Below, in pieces: positions 44,201-51,843 of a stretch of DNA of 64,000 nt. Position 1 is the first letter of the stretch; every line of letters begins with the position of its first letter. The notes beneath the pieces were generated by a model. The model saw nothing but the letters and a program-made list of their open reading frames with translations, was not told the DNA's origin and made no database searches. Location of the stretch: NCBI RefSeq assembly GCF_949287625.1, contig NZ_CASEGO010000001.1, forward strand, positions 62,001 through 126,000, written 5' to 3'. This stretch comes from an uncultured Brachyspira sp. GTDB taxonomy: Bacteria; Spirochaetota; Brachyspiria; Brachyspirales; Brachyspiraceae. Both the position numbers and the translations under genes were made by a program.

Positions 44201-44547
44201 ATACTGGTATTTATCCAGAAGCTACTACTTTTTTGATGACAGGAAAAGATATTAAATATTTGTTGGGTGTTCTTAATTCTCGTTTTGGGGAGTATGCTTT
44301 CAAAAAGTTTTTTGCAGGTGGAGGTCTTGGAAATGATGGTTTCAGATACAAAAAAGATTTTTTAGAAAAATTATGCATTCCAGAAGCCGACTCTAAGACT
44401 AAAAATAATATAACAAAACTCGTCGATGAAATTATAATACTAAAAAAACAAAATAAAGATACTACCGCTTTAGAAAAAAATATTGATGAGATTGTTTATT
44501 CGCTTTATGGGTTGAATGATGAAGAAATAAAGATTATTGAGGGTTAG
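41281..44547 (+). CDS. Eco57I-like restriction-methyltransferase (type IIG-like)
   Basis: 1088 aa. The N-terminal third contains an EVYIKN element that may be a PD-(D/E)xK nuclease core. The gamma-class N6-adenine methyltransferase has motif I DPACGSGAF (about 440), EVSKLRAFLSL and motif IV GNPPYIQLQ (about 659). The C-terminal quarter (from about 860) is the target-recognition domain (LRGRDIKRY, GGLGNDGFRYKK). GGGA precedes ATG. Base use changes within the gene: about 40% GC before 43,900 and about 27% after, suggesting a swapped recognition domain. Confidence 0.85.
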   Translation: MKKNNSVKNVNTQNNYFKFDEPYNKQKWAEHFGENFKEEYGSVSGEEEIIEKNKDFLNSIIWIGDLNINENETIGVFEVYIKNTRLASRVKISRICSRILMSGNYGKGIFFILYEDNKNNYRISYVKHDKTGVKGENGLIIMKDDYSNPKRYTFLLGEGIKVHTPASRITSDIFGSVESIENAFSIEGVNEEFYKGVKEYFKKIHNDIIKYFDNDENKAKEFALRFLGRVLFCWFLREKELIPNEILNSGVFENLKYKKNYYSDVLEDLFFNVLNMDMEKRKFSKERVIYNYEKAIPFLNGGLFSKKEDDEAVESIDDEIIKGLFEFFEMYNFTVDESAPFDVEISIDPEMLGRIFENLLAEINPETKESARKETGSFYTPREIVDYMVMEAIKLYLYKKMPDMVKNKIDRIFDVDESVKYTDEERKGILKNIHDMIILDPACGSGAFPLGILQRVFNVIDKLDPNHEYYKNYVIDKLPSGAKAEFKKLYDAKKFSYAYKLDILQSMIHGVDIQPIAIEVSKLRAFLSLVVDEKKEKKEHNLGIRTLPNLEFQFLCTNALIGVDFNIKKGTFEYSVLEGIKTMMKNISEMFYVASSLEEKERVKIKFEEFREFVKNSAFIDESIKAKILSWCPFDNKSAEFFSPLVQFGIDRDFDIVIGNPPYIQLQGMAKGLKEMYQNAGYESFKSTGDIYQLFYEKCLGLLSDDGAASLITSNKWMRAGYGASTREYFYKNADVFRIIDLGAGRFESATVDVNIIFYSKTKEKHTRGERSFEGVTYSGSLKEIASAEFDAVVSEAGREWVIMSGLERSIFNKISRYKALKDWDIKINYGIKTGYNEAFIIDEETKDRLIKEDKKSADLIKPLLRGRDIKRYSYVNSGLYLLFIPWHFPLHKDDSITGASEKAEKEFKKQYKAIYNHLLEHKDKLSNRNKSETGIRYEWYALQRCAASYYEEFDKPKLIYAEIVRGASFSYDDTGIYPEATTFLMTGKDIKYLLGVLNSRFGEYAFKKFFAGGGLGNDGFRYKKDFLEKLCIPEADSKTKNNITKLVDEIIILKKQNKDTTALEKNIDEIVYSLYGLNDEEIKIIEG

Positions 44548-44645
44548 TTCTTTGGAAAGAAAGCAAACCTTTACTTGTTCTTTTTTGACTCAAAATAAGA
44601 TAAAAAATATTTGACTTTTTATTATTATTGATTAATATATTTTAT

Positions 44646-45347
44646 ATGAAGAATAAAGTTATTACTTTTAAATTACAAGGAAATAATATCAATCTTAATG
44701 ATATGAAGCCGGAAGATGCTATTTCTGTTATTAAAAATTTTGTAAAAACAATAAGAAAAATTGATAAAAATTTTAAACTTAATAATATAAAATCTGGCTC
44801 TCTGCTTATTTCATTAGATATGGAAGAATTTATAGAAAATAGTAATAAAAAATCTGAAAATTGGATTAATAAAATAAAAGATGTATTAAGTACTAAGTTC
44901 TTCCCTAATGAAAGGTACGGTATAGATAAAATAGACATAGAAGAAAATGATGTATTACTTGAATCTGTGAAAAATAATTATATATATGATGATATTATAT
45001 ATAATTATGTTGGTTATTTTGCGGGGCATATTACAGATGTTGGCGGTAAAATTCCTAATATTAATATTCATATTCTTATAAATAATCAAACAATAAAATT
45101 TCCAATTAAGGATAAAAAAATTGCTAAAAAATGGGGTATTTATTTATATGAAGATGTTAAAATTTATGCCAAAGTAAAAAAAGGTACTGATGGAACAATT
45201 ACTGAAGGAATAGAGATATTTAAATTAGAACCTATTGAAAAAATAGATAATACAAAAGTTTATAAAGAATTTCAAGAGCTAATTAAAGAGGTAGATTTCA
45301 GTAATTTGACAGAAAGAATTTTAGATATGAGGCATAAAGATGAATAA
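44646..45347 (+). CDS. Unknown protein paired with a PIN gene
   Basis: 233 aa from ATG 44646 (TTG 44628 is also open). The N-terminal half contains NIKSGSLLISLDMEEF; the C-terminal half has an OB-like run (AKKWGIYLYEDVKIYAKVKKG). No Shine-Dalgarno is present, but TTGACT (44611) and TAATAT (44633) sit so that transcription would start at or near the ATG, so the mRNA may be leaderless. It overlaps the PIN gene by 8 bases, which suggests an antitoxin or partner role (inference). Confidence 0.65.
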   Translation: MKNKVITFKLQGNNINLNDMKPEDAISVIKNFVKTIRKIDKNFKLNNIKSGSLLISLDMEEFIENSNKKSENWINKIKDVLSTKFFPNERYGIDKIDIEENDVLLESVKNNYIYDDIIYNYVGYFAGHITDVGGKIPNINIHILINNQTIKFPIKDKKIAKKWGIYLYEDVKIYAKVKKGTDGTITEGIEIFKLEPIEKIDNTKVYKEFQELIKEVDFSNLTERILDMRHKDE

Positions 45348-45927
45348 TAAAATTTGCTGCGTATTAGATACATGTGCATTATCTTTTTTATTAGAAAAAG
45401 AAAGTGAGTTAAATAAGAGTGAAAAAGAATGGTATAATAGTTTTGAACTTATAAAAAATAAAATAGATGTCTTTGTAATATCTTCACTAGTAATGCATGA
45501 ATTATCATTAAATATAAATATCCAAGAATCCAAAGATAACAAAGATAGTAATTTAGTATTAAAAAAAATTTTTAACTTCTTTAAATATTTTTTTGGTATT
45601 GATAAAGTTGAAATTATAGATCTTAATGAAGACTCTATTACAGAATACAGAAACCTATATAAAAATACTAGATTCCTAATAGAATGTCAATGTGATAATA
45701 AAAAAGAAGTATGTAAATCAAAAAAATATAAACATAAAATTGATGCTTTAATAGTAGCTCAAGCATCTGCCTATGCTAATAATATTTATAATAATGATAA
45801 ATATTCTGAATTTTGGTTACTAACAGAAGATAAAAATATGAAAAAATATAAAACTAATAATTTAAAGATTTACTCATTTAAGGATGCAAAAATAAATCTT
45901 GGAATTGAAGATGTACTTCCTTTATGA
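45340..45927 (+). CDS. PIN-domain protein, probable RNase toxin or effector
   Basis: 195 aa. PIN acidic residues are visible: VLDTCALSFLLE (first Asp), SSLVMHELSLN (Glu), KIDALIVAQASAY (Asp) and LLTEDKNMKKY (last acid). This gives four acids for two metal ions. It overlaps the upstream gene by 8 bases, typical of toxin-antitoxin pairs, though the partner is unusually large. Genomic context is defence-related. Confidence 0.8.
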   Translation: MNNKICCVLDTCALSFLLEKESELNKSEKEWYNSFELIKNKIDVFVISSLVMHELSLNINIQESKDNKDSNLVLKKIFNFFKYFFGIDKVEIIDLNEDSITEYRNLYKNTRFLIECQCDNKKEVCKSKKYKHKIDALIVAQASAYANNIYNNDKYSEFWLLTEDKNMKKYKTNNLKIYSFKDAKINLGIEDVLPL

Positions 45928-45972
45928 TAATATTTTAAATTATAAAATTTTTGTTTTATAGATTATATTTAT

Positions 45973-46140
45973 TTGGTAATCAGCCACATACTTTACAGTA
46001 CTTCCTTCGATCGCATACTGTTGACTATCAGTAATGTGGGCGATGCTGTGCGGGAAGGTGCTACAGCTTGTAGGCGGTAAGCCCCCGACCGTAGGGAGTG
46101 CGTTAGCTAGGCGAGTAGTGAGAATAGTATAGGGTGTTAC
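45973..46140 (+). repeat. GC-rich dispersed repeat, copy C
   Basis: Starts GGTAATCAGCCACATACTTT and ends near GGGAGTGCGTTAGCTAGGC, then GAGTAGTG. Its 45987-46010 segment (CATACTTTACAGTACTTCC and on) matches the reverse complement of 55887-55911. The same outer frame recurs at 46688-46800. It ends inside the DUF2442 gene and seems to have replaced its normal 3' end. Confidence 0.75.
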
Positions 46141-46354
46141 ATGATATGTCCAATTCATCATTCCAAGAAATACCGTAGCCGCCTGTATCTACTTTTACCA
46201 GAGTAAATAAATTGATATCCTTCAATATCTCAAAATCTTTATGTTCGCAAATTAGATTCTTTACATCATAATATCTTACTTCTTCATTTTCAAAAATTAT
46301 TTTTAAGATTAGATTGTCCATAGCTTTAACATTTTTTATTTTGTGGAAAATCAT
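46103..46354 (-). CDS. DUF2442 protein with replaced C-terminus
   Basis: 83 aa. NVKAMDNLILKIIFENEEVRYYDVK and DTGGYGISWNDELDISCN are DUF2442 signatures. Normal members end shortly after a Leu/Glu-rich ELxENG; here the last 11 residues (TLYYSHYSPS) come from the dispersed repeat. Located 2 bases after the DUF4160 gene, a pairing seen widely and thought to be toxin-antitoxin-like. May still be functional. Confidence 0.8.
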   Translation of the reverse strand: MIFHKIKNVKAMDNLILKIIFENEEVRYYDVKNLICEHKDFEILKDINLFTLVKVDTGGYGISWNDELDISCNTLYYSHYSPS

Positions 46355-46356
46355 AA

Positions 46357-46611
46357 TTACTCCAAAGGTTCTAATTGTTTAAAGTTTTGTGTATTCCAAA
46401 TATTTAATAGTTCCTCTTGGTTGTTTTTTGCCCATTCCAATACTAGAGAACATGCTTTATTAGGTAAATCACCTTCTATCATTTTTAATTCGTTTATATC
46501 AATAACTCCAACATACTCACCATATATAGCATGAAAATGCGGAGGATTATGTTCTTTTTGCTGAAAGTACATTTTGATAATGATACCATAAAATCTTGAT
46601 ATAACAGGCAT
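46357..46611 (-). CDS. DUF4160 protein
   Basis: 84 aa. SRFYGIIIKMYFQQKEHNPP then HFHAIYGEY is the DUF4160 hallmark; NIWNTQNFKQLEPLE closes the family domain. First gene of a two-gene unit with DUF2442. The pair is found next to defence and mobile genes; biochemical role is unknown. AAGGA lies before ATG. Confidence 0.85.
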   Translation of the reverse strand: MPVISRFYGIIIKMYFQQKEHNPPHFHAIYGEYVGVIDINELKMIEGDLPNKACSLVLEWAKNNQEELLNIWNTQNFKQLEPLE

Positions 46612-46687
46612 TTGAAGTCCTTATTTTTTTATTAATTTTAACATGCATATTATGTTTTTACAAATGTTTTATTATTGTTTAATATTG

Positions 46688-46800
46688 GGTAATCAGCCGC
46701 ACGTATAGGAGGCGTTTGATAACGTTTTGCAATACCGTGCGGAATGCCACTACGGCAAGTGGGAGTGCGCTAGATAGGTGAGTAGCTGGATGCCTGTATA
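46688..46800 (+). repeat. GC-rich dispersed repeat, copy D
   Basis: GGTAATCAGCCGCACG at the start and GGGAGTGCGCTAGATAGGTGA near the end (first 20 shown match copy C with few changes). The middle carries GTATAGGAGGCG and a GCACG/CGTGC inverted pair (about 46693 and 46733), so it can fold. Confidence 0.7.
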
Positions 46801-47052
46801 GAAAATATGATTTGATAGTGCAGAAAAACAAATAGAATCTATAATTGGCTTTTACTCTAATTAAAAAAACTAATTATAAAATACTATAAATATTTATTTG
46901 ATATAATGATAAAACAAGTATAATATTCTTAATAGTAATTATTTTTTTTTAAATAATAATATAGATTGATTTTTTTTATCTAATATTATAATATATTTTT
47001 GATATTTATTATCAAATACTAAATTTGCAAATAATTTTGAGGAAATATAAAA

Positions 47053-48042
47053 TTGAAAATAAGAGAACTATCTAGGATAAGCGGAATTTCGCCTGCTACT
47101 ATCTCTAGAATGCTAAAAGACCCAAATTCTGTAAAAGAATCTACAAGAAATAAAGTTAATAATATATTAAAAAATAACGGCATGGATAAATGCTTTGGTA
47201 TAAAATGTGTAAAAAGAGTGATATTAGTTATTCCAGATTTGAGCAACACTTTTTATTTGGATTTGTTTAATGGAATAGTTTCGGTGGTTCAAAAAAATAA
47301 TATACCTTTTGAAATATATTTAACTAATGAATCTATAGAGGAAGAAATAAAAATTTTCTCAAGAATAGAAGAAGATAAAGGTATAGGTGTAATATGGGTT
47401 CCAGCTTCAGATAAAAGAGATAAACTGCCCTATAATAAAAATGCTAATATCATATCATTGGTTGATAGAAATTTGGAATTTGAAGATATATATATAAAAA
47501 ATTTGTCTAATAACTTCAGTGCTGCAAAAAAAGCCGCAGATTTATTGATAGAAGGCGGAGCTAGAAATCCTATCATAATAACAGGGAGTTTGAATCTAAG
47601 CAATGCCCAAGAAAGAAAAGAGGGATTTTTGGAAAGCATAAAAAATCATAACTTGGATAATGGTATTAATAGAGTTTATTACGGAGATTTTAATAACAGC
47701 TACAGCGGATATGATATGGTAAAAACTCTAGTAAAAGAAAAAGTTGAATTTGATTCTATCTTGGCAGCCAATCAAATATTAGCAATAGGAATATTAAAAG
47801 CCTTAAGAGAATTAAAATTATCAATACCTAATGATGTATCAATAATTACTTTCGATAAATTAGTAAATCTTTACCCATCATTATACTATGAAAATGATAA
47901 TATATCAGAAGTTGTATTTCCTGCTTTTGACATAGGAGTTAATGCTACAACTGTACTGCTTGAACAAAAAAGCCTCAATACTCCAAAACAAATATATAAT
48001 TATTCTGCACAATTTCATTTAAGAGGCAGCGAAAAAAAATAA
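47053..48042 (+). CDS. LacI-family transcription regulator
   Basis: 329 aa. N-terminal helix-turn-helix KIRELSRISGISPATISRML with hinge; the rest is a periplasmic-binding fold that binds a small ligand (VILVIPDLSNTFYLDLFNG and AANQILAIGILKAL). Start TTG 47053 has GAGGAAA at the right distance. It stands alone; no sugar operon lies next to it, so its target is not evident. Confidence 0.88.
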   Translation: MKIRELSRISGISPATISRMLKDPNSVKESTRNKVNNILKNNGMDKCFGIKCVKRVILVIPDLSNTFYLDLFNGIVSVVQKNNIPFEIYLTNESIEEEIKIFSRIEEDKGIGVIWVPASDKRDKLPYNKNANIISLVDRNLEFEDIYIKNLSNNFSAAKKAADLLIEGGARNPIIITGSLNLSNAQERKEGFLESIKNHNLDNGINRVYYGDFNNSYSGYDMVKTLVKEKVEFDSILAANQILAIGILKALRELKLSIPNDVSIITFDKLVNLYPSLYYENDNISEVVFPAFDIGVNATTVLLEQKSLNTPKQIYNYSAQFHLRGSEKK

Positions 48043-48127
48043 TTTTAATATATAGCCTTAATATTATATTGTTGTTATTAATATGTTCTATGCTATAATT
48101 AAATAAATTTTATACTTGGAAACAAAT

Positions 48128-48586
48128 ATGAATAATAAACTTATAGAAAGAAGCATGTTAAATAATGTACTGTCAGAATATAGAAAAGCAAATAAAAAAA
48201 TAGTATTTACAAACGGCTGTTTTGATATACTTCATCGCGGACATGTTGAATACCTGCAAAAAGCAAGAGAACTTGGAGATTTGCTTGTACTAGGACTTAA
48301 CAGCGATAATTCTGTTAAACGCTTAAAAGGTAATGACAGACCAATCAATAATGAAACAGACAGAGCTATTGTTTTATCAGCTTTGGAATGTATTAATTAT
48401 ATATCGATATTTGATGAAGATACCCCGCTTGAACTTATCAAAATAGTAAAGCCCGATATATTGGTAAAAGGCGGCGATTATAAAATAGAAGATGTTGTCG
48501 GAAGAGAGTTTGCTAAGGAAACTGTACTTATAGATTTTGTTGATGGATATTCTACTACAAATATTATAAAAAAAATTAACAGTTAA
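48128..48586 (+). CDS. rfaE2: D-glycero-beta-D-manno-heptose 1-phosphate adenylyltransferase
   Basis: 152 aa. Nucleotidyl-transferase motif TNGCFDILHRGHVEYL near residue 25, then LGLNSDNSVKRLKG, followed by VKGGDY. This is the stand-alone C-terminal half of HldE: it makes ADP-heptose for LPS/LOS core. ATG 48128 has TTGGAA before it. The epimerase follows 24 bases later, so the ADP-heptose route is clustered. Confidence 0.92.
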   Translation: MNNKLIERSMLNNVLSEYRKANKKIVFTNGCFDILHRGHVEYLQKARELGDLLVLGLNSDNSVKRLKGNDRPINNETDRAIVLSALECINYISIFDEDTPLELIKIVKPDILVKGGDYKIEDVVGREFAKETVLIDFVDGYSTTNIIKKINS

Positions 48587-48610
48587 AATAAAATTATAGG
48601 AGTTATTAAT

Positions 48611-49558
48611 ATGATTATAGTAACAGGAGGAGCTGGATTTATAGGCTCTAATATTGTAAGGGGATTAAACAATTTGGGCATTGATGATATACTAATTGTA
48701 GATAATCTTAAAAATGCCTCAAAACACAAAAATTTAAATAGAATTAAGTTTAAAGATTATATGGATAAAGAGGATTTTGACGCAGCCTCTTTTGTAAATA
48801 ATAATAAAACAGAAGCAATATTTCATCAAGGTGCTTGTTCTGATACTATGGAGACAGACGGTAAATATATGATGAAAAATAATTATGAATATACTAAAAA
48901 TATTTTACATGTATGTTTGGATAAGAAAATAAGACTTTTTTATGCTTCAAGTGCTTCAGTATATGGAAACGGAGATAACGGCTTTGAAGAAAACGAAAAA
49001 AATGAATATCCTTTGAATGTTTATGCTTTTTCCAAATATCAGTTTGACAGATATTTAAATAAATTGTTCAAAGAAAATAAGGTTCAAAGTCAGGTAGTTG
49101 GACTTAGATATTTCAATGTTTATGGTCCGCAGGAAAATCATAAAGGAAGAATGGCTTCTGTTGCTTTTCACTTGTTTAATCAAATAAAAGCAGGAGAAAA
49201 AATGAAAATATTTGAAGGAAGCGAAAACTTTTTAAGAGATTTTATACATATTGATGATGTAGCGGCAGTTAATAATTTCTTCTTTGAAAATGAAAATAAA
49301 TCTGGTATATTTAACTGCGGTACTGGAAATGCTGAAAGTTTTGTAGAAATAGCAAAGGCTTTAAGAGAAGTTTACAAATCTTCTGAAATAGAATATATAG
49401 GATTTCCAGATGCTTTAAATGGTAAATATCAAAAATACACTCAGGCAGATTTGAAAAAATTGAGAGCAGCTGGATACAATAAAGATTTTATGAATGTTAA
49501 TACTGGTGTGAAAAAATATGCTGAAGTTTTGGAAAAAAGCAGCGGTTATTTAATGTAA
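48611..49558 (+). CDS. rfaD: ADP-glyceromanno-heptose 6-epimerase
   Basis: 315 aa, SDR fold. NAD-binding TGGAGFIGSNIV at the start; FHQGACSDT; YASSASVYG with Ser/Tyr catalytic set (YAFSKYQFDRY gives Tyr-x3-Lys); GLRYFNVYGPQE and RDFIHIDDV follow. It converts D,D- to L,D-ADP-heptose. Directly follows rfaE2; GGAG precedes ATG. Confidence 0.95.
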   Translation: MIIVTGGAGFIGSNIVRGLNNLGIDDILIVDNLKNASKHKNLNRIKFKDYMDKEDFDAASFVNNNKTEAIFHQGACSDTMETDGKYMMKNNYEYTKNILHVCLDKKIRLFYASSASVYGNGDNGFEENEKNEYPLNVYAFSKYQFDRYLNKLFKENKVQSQVVGLRYFNVYGPQENHKGRMASVAFHLFNQIKAGEKMKIFEGSENFLRDFIHIDDVAAVNNFFFENENKSGIFNCGTGNAESFVEIAKALREVYKSSEIEYIGFPDALNGKYQKYTQADLKKLRAAGYNKDFMNVNTGVKKYAEVLEKSSGYLM

Positions 49559-49565
49559 AAAAAAG

Positions 49566-49596
49566 TTGTATAAAATGTTTTACAATTATTTTTTAT
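49566..49596 (+). terminator. Weak terminator after rfaD
   Basis: TTGTATAAA pairs with TTTTACAA (49566-49574 and 49578-49585), followed by TTATTTTTT. Confidence 0.45.
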
Positions 49597-49636
49597 AATG
49601 ATTATATATTTATATAAACTTTTTTAGGATTTTATT

Positions 49637-50083
49637 ATGAGAAAGATAAGTATTATTGTATTTAGCATTTTATTTTTAGCATTGCCTTTATTCTCTCAAG
49701 ATCCCGAGCAGTCAGCAAAACTTCTTGAGTTAATAAATGAGGAGAGGCAAAAAGCAGGACTTGAGGCATATCAAACAAATGAAGATTTGCAAAATGCAGC
49801 AGCTATCAGGGCAGAAGAGATATCTAAAGTTTTCGAATCTAAAAGACCTGACGGAAGCGAAATGCATACCATATATGCAGAAAACGGTATAAGAGTTGCA
49901 TATTACGGAGAATCCATAAGAACTGGATATGAAACAGCAAGCGGTATTTTCAAAGCTATGATTAAAGATCCTAGCGATTCGTCTTCTATATTAGATATGG
50001 ATTATACTCATATTGGCATTGGAATATATAAAAATGCTAAGAATACATATTGGGCTATACTTTACTGTTCATTAGCAGAATAA
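49637..50083 (+). CDS. Secreted CAP/SCP-domain protein
   Basis: 148 aa with signal peptide (KISIIVFSILFLALPLFSQ). CAP features: LLELINEERQKAGLEAYQ, LQNAAAIRAEEISKVF, and the MHTIYAENG segment, where the second His/Glu pair would stand; DMDYTHIGIGIY is the last motif. CAP proteins bind lipids or act in the envelope. AGGAT before ATG. Confidence 0.82.
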   Translation: MRKISIIVFSILFLALPLFSQDPEQSAKLLELINEERQKAGLEAYQTNEDLQNAAAIRAEEISKVFESKRPDGSEMHTIYAENGIRVAYYGESIRTGYETASGIFKAMIKDPSDSSSILDMDYTHIGIGIYKNAKNTYWAILYCSLAE

Positions 50084-50104
50084 ATATTTTAGGAGTAAAA
50101 CTGT

Positions 50105-50314
50105 ATGAAAAAAATTATTTTTATTTCCTGTATGATAATCTCAATGATATTTATATCATGCGAAGATGACAAAGTGGAAAAGAAAATTGATAAAGTAACT
50201 GACAAAATAGAAAAGTCAATGGATAAAGCAGAAAAAAATATGGAAAAAGCAGGTGAGAAAGCTGAGAAAGCATTAGATGAAGCAGGAGAAAAAATAGAGA
50301 ATCTTTTTGATTGA
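50105..50314 (+). CDS. Small lipoprotein with charged helical repeat
   Basis: 69 aa. Lipobox MIFISC, after which the protein is almost only Lys, Glu, Ala and Asp in heptad-like repeats (EKKIDKVTDKIEKSMDKAEK). This looks like a long amphipathic helix at the outer membrane, similar in style to Lpp or entericidin-like lipoproteins. AGGAG precedes ATG, 18 bases after the CAP gene. Role unknown. Confidence 0.8.
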   Translation: MKKIIFISCMIISMIFISCEDDKVEKKIDKVTDKIEKSMDKAEKNMEKAGEKAEKALDEAGEKIENLFD

Positions 50315-50342
50315 TTTGTCAATATTTTGCTGTGAAAAATTA

Positions 50343-50384
50343 AAAAGGCTTAAGTTTTTATTAACTCAAGCCTTTTATTATTTT
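50343..50384 (+). terminator. Strong intrinsic terminator
   Basis: AAAAGGCTTAAGTT (50343-50356) pairs with AACTCAAGCCTTTT (50363-50376), then ATTATTTTTT. It ends the CAP/lipoprotein unit. The stem sequence (AGGCTTAAG) is nearly the same as that at 51381-51418. Confidence 0.8.
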
Positions 50385-50395
50385 TTAGTTTATAA

Positions 50396-51355
50396 CTATT
50401 TATTATTTTTTAATATATAGTTAAATTCCTCATGAAATTTATTGAATAATGAATTACTGTCTGGTTTTACATTCCATTGATTGTGCCAATGATATGCATA
50501 ACATCCAGTAAAGAATTCTTTATATGATGTTATATTTCCAGAATAATTTTTAAAAAAATCATCAGGATACAATATAGGATAATCATATTTTGTTTTGTCT
50601 GTTATATTCCAAACAGGGTCAAAATAAGTACAAGGAAAAACCATCATATCTTTTAATTCTAAATTGGAAAAATTAAATACCACCCATGGTAAAACCGTTT
50701 TATATTTATCTATAGAGCTAATAGTATTTTCTATTATATTCTCATTATCAAAAAATAATACCGCTGTATTAGCATAAGGCTGTTTTTCCCATTGATAACA
50801 GAAACTATCATTTAATATATTTGAAAAATCTCTTAAAAAAAGTACATCCAAATCAAAATATATTACACCTTCATATTTATTTTCAGATAAATATTTATAT
50901 GGTATTAATAATCTAAAAGCATCTGCTCTAGCTGGTAAATTTTTATTTTGACTAAAAATATAATCAAATTTTTCAAAGCATGTATTTTTTATTTCAAATT
51001 TTGGATTATAAGTTTTTATCTCAATATAGTTTTCTATTTCACTAATATATTTATTGTTTGAATTTTCTTTTATAGTTTTATTATCAAGCCATAAATATAC
51101 TTTTTTATTCTTTTGTGTACATAAAAGAGATTTTATCGAAAAAACATGTTTTTCATTTATCTTACCATACCAATATGAATGATAAGAAATATTTTCTTTA
51201 TCTGCGGTATAATTATTTACACTATTTTTTAAGAATTCTAATGCATATTCATTATCAGTATATAATTTCTCATCGTTAATATGTTTGAAATTAGTATAGC
51301 TATCTCCTGATGCAGGCTGCGGAGGAAAGTGTAATTTTTTATTGAAAAAAAACAT
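50396..51355 (-). CDS. Glycosyltransferase (GT32-like, DxD)
   Basis: 319 aa. YEGVIYFDLDVLFLRDF holds a DxD metal/nucleotide-sugar motif; LPARADAFRLLIPYKYL before it and CYAYHWHNQW near the end are typical of GT32/GT8-like sugar transferases. No membrane segment, so probably at the inner membrane face. ATG 51355 has AAGGA at the right spacing. Acceptor unknown, maybe LOS or glycan. Confidence 0.8.
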   Translation of the reverse strand: MFFFNKKLHFPPQPASGDSYTNFKHINDEKLYTDNEYALEFLKNSVNNYTADKENISYHSYWYGKINEKHVFSIKSLLCTQKNKKVYLWLDNKTIKENSNNKYISEIENYIEIKTYNPKFEIKNTCFEKFDYIFSQNKNLPARADAFRLLIPYKYLSENKYEGVIYFDLDVLFLRDFSNILNDSFCYQWEKQPYANTAVLFFDNENIIENTISSIDKYKTVLPWVVFNFSNLELKDMMVFPCTYFDPVWNITDKTKYDYPILYPDDFFKNYSGNITSYKEFFTGCYAYHWHNQWNVKPDSNSLFNKFHEEFNYILKNNK

Positions 51356-51380
51356 AATCATTCCTTAATTATAAAAAATA

Positions 51381-51418
51381 AAAGACCTAAGTTTTTTAAT
51401 TAAACTCAAGCCTTTTTT
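51381..51418 (-). terminator. Terminator after the response regulator
   Basis: AAAGACCTAAGTTT and AAACTCAAGCCTTT (51381 to 51417) pair. On the minus strand the hairpin is followed by TTTATTTTTTAT, so it ends the response-regulator transcript. Confidence 0.7.
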
Positions 51419-51433
51419 ATATAAATAACTAAT

Positions 51434-51826
51434 TTATTTATTTTCCTGCTTATTTTTATATTCTATAGCCTCATAAACTATTGGAACTAATACATCAAAA
51501 TCAAGAGGCTTTTCTATAAGTCTGAATACTCCTTCAGCAATAATTTCTTTTACCATTTCAGTATTGCCGTAAGCAGTAATTATTATAATAGGTATAGAAC
51601 TCTTTCTTTTCTTCATCTCTCTTATAAGAGAAAGCCCTGTCATAGAAGGCATAAGCAAATCTGTAATAATAACATCTACAGGATTATGTTCTAATATAGT
51701 TATAGCAGATTTGCCGTTTTCTGCTGTAACAACTTCAAGATTATGAGGTTCTAAAGTATATGTTATAAGATCCCTAATAGGCTCTTCGTCATCTACAGCA
51801 AGTATTAAAGGTTTACCATTTATCAT
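51434..51826 (-). CDS. Single-domain response regulator (CheY-like)
   Basis: 130 aa receiver only. Acidic pocket VDDEEP, phospho-Asp in VIITDLLMP, Thr in ITAYGN and Lys in IEKPLDF. No output domain. Starts 17 bases after gltX ends, with the same strand, so it may be cotranscribed. No histidine kinase is adjacent. Role in signalling or motility is open. Confidence 0.9.
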   Translation of the reverse strand: MINGKPLILAVDDEEPIRDLITYTLEPHNLEVVTAENGKSAITILEHNPVDVIITDLLMPSMTGLSLIREMKKRKSSIPIIIITAYGNTEMVKEIIAEGVFRLIEKPLDFDVLVPIVYEAIEYKNKQENK

Positions 51827-51843
51827 ATTTTAATTCCCCAATA

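Noticed and set aside
46090..46135. tRNA-like look of GC-rich repeats
   Set aside because: No cloverleaf with a conserved T-loop or anticodon arm could be formed; I found no tRNA in the window.
45940..46161. 73-codon minus-strand frame
   Set aside because: Made of dispersed repeat copy C; no ribosome site.
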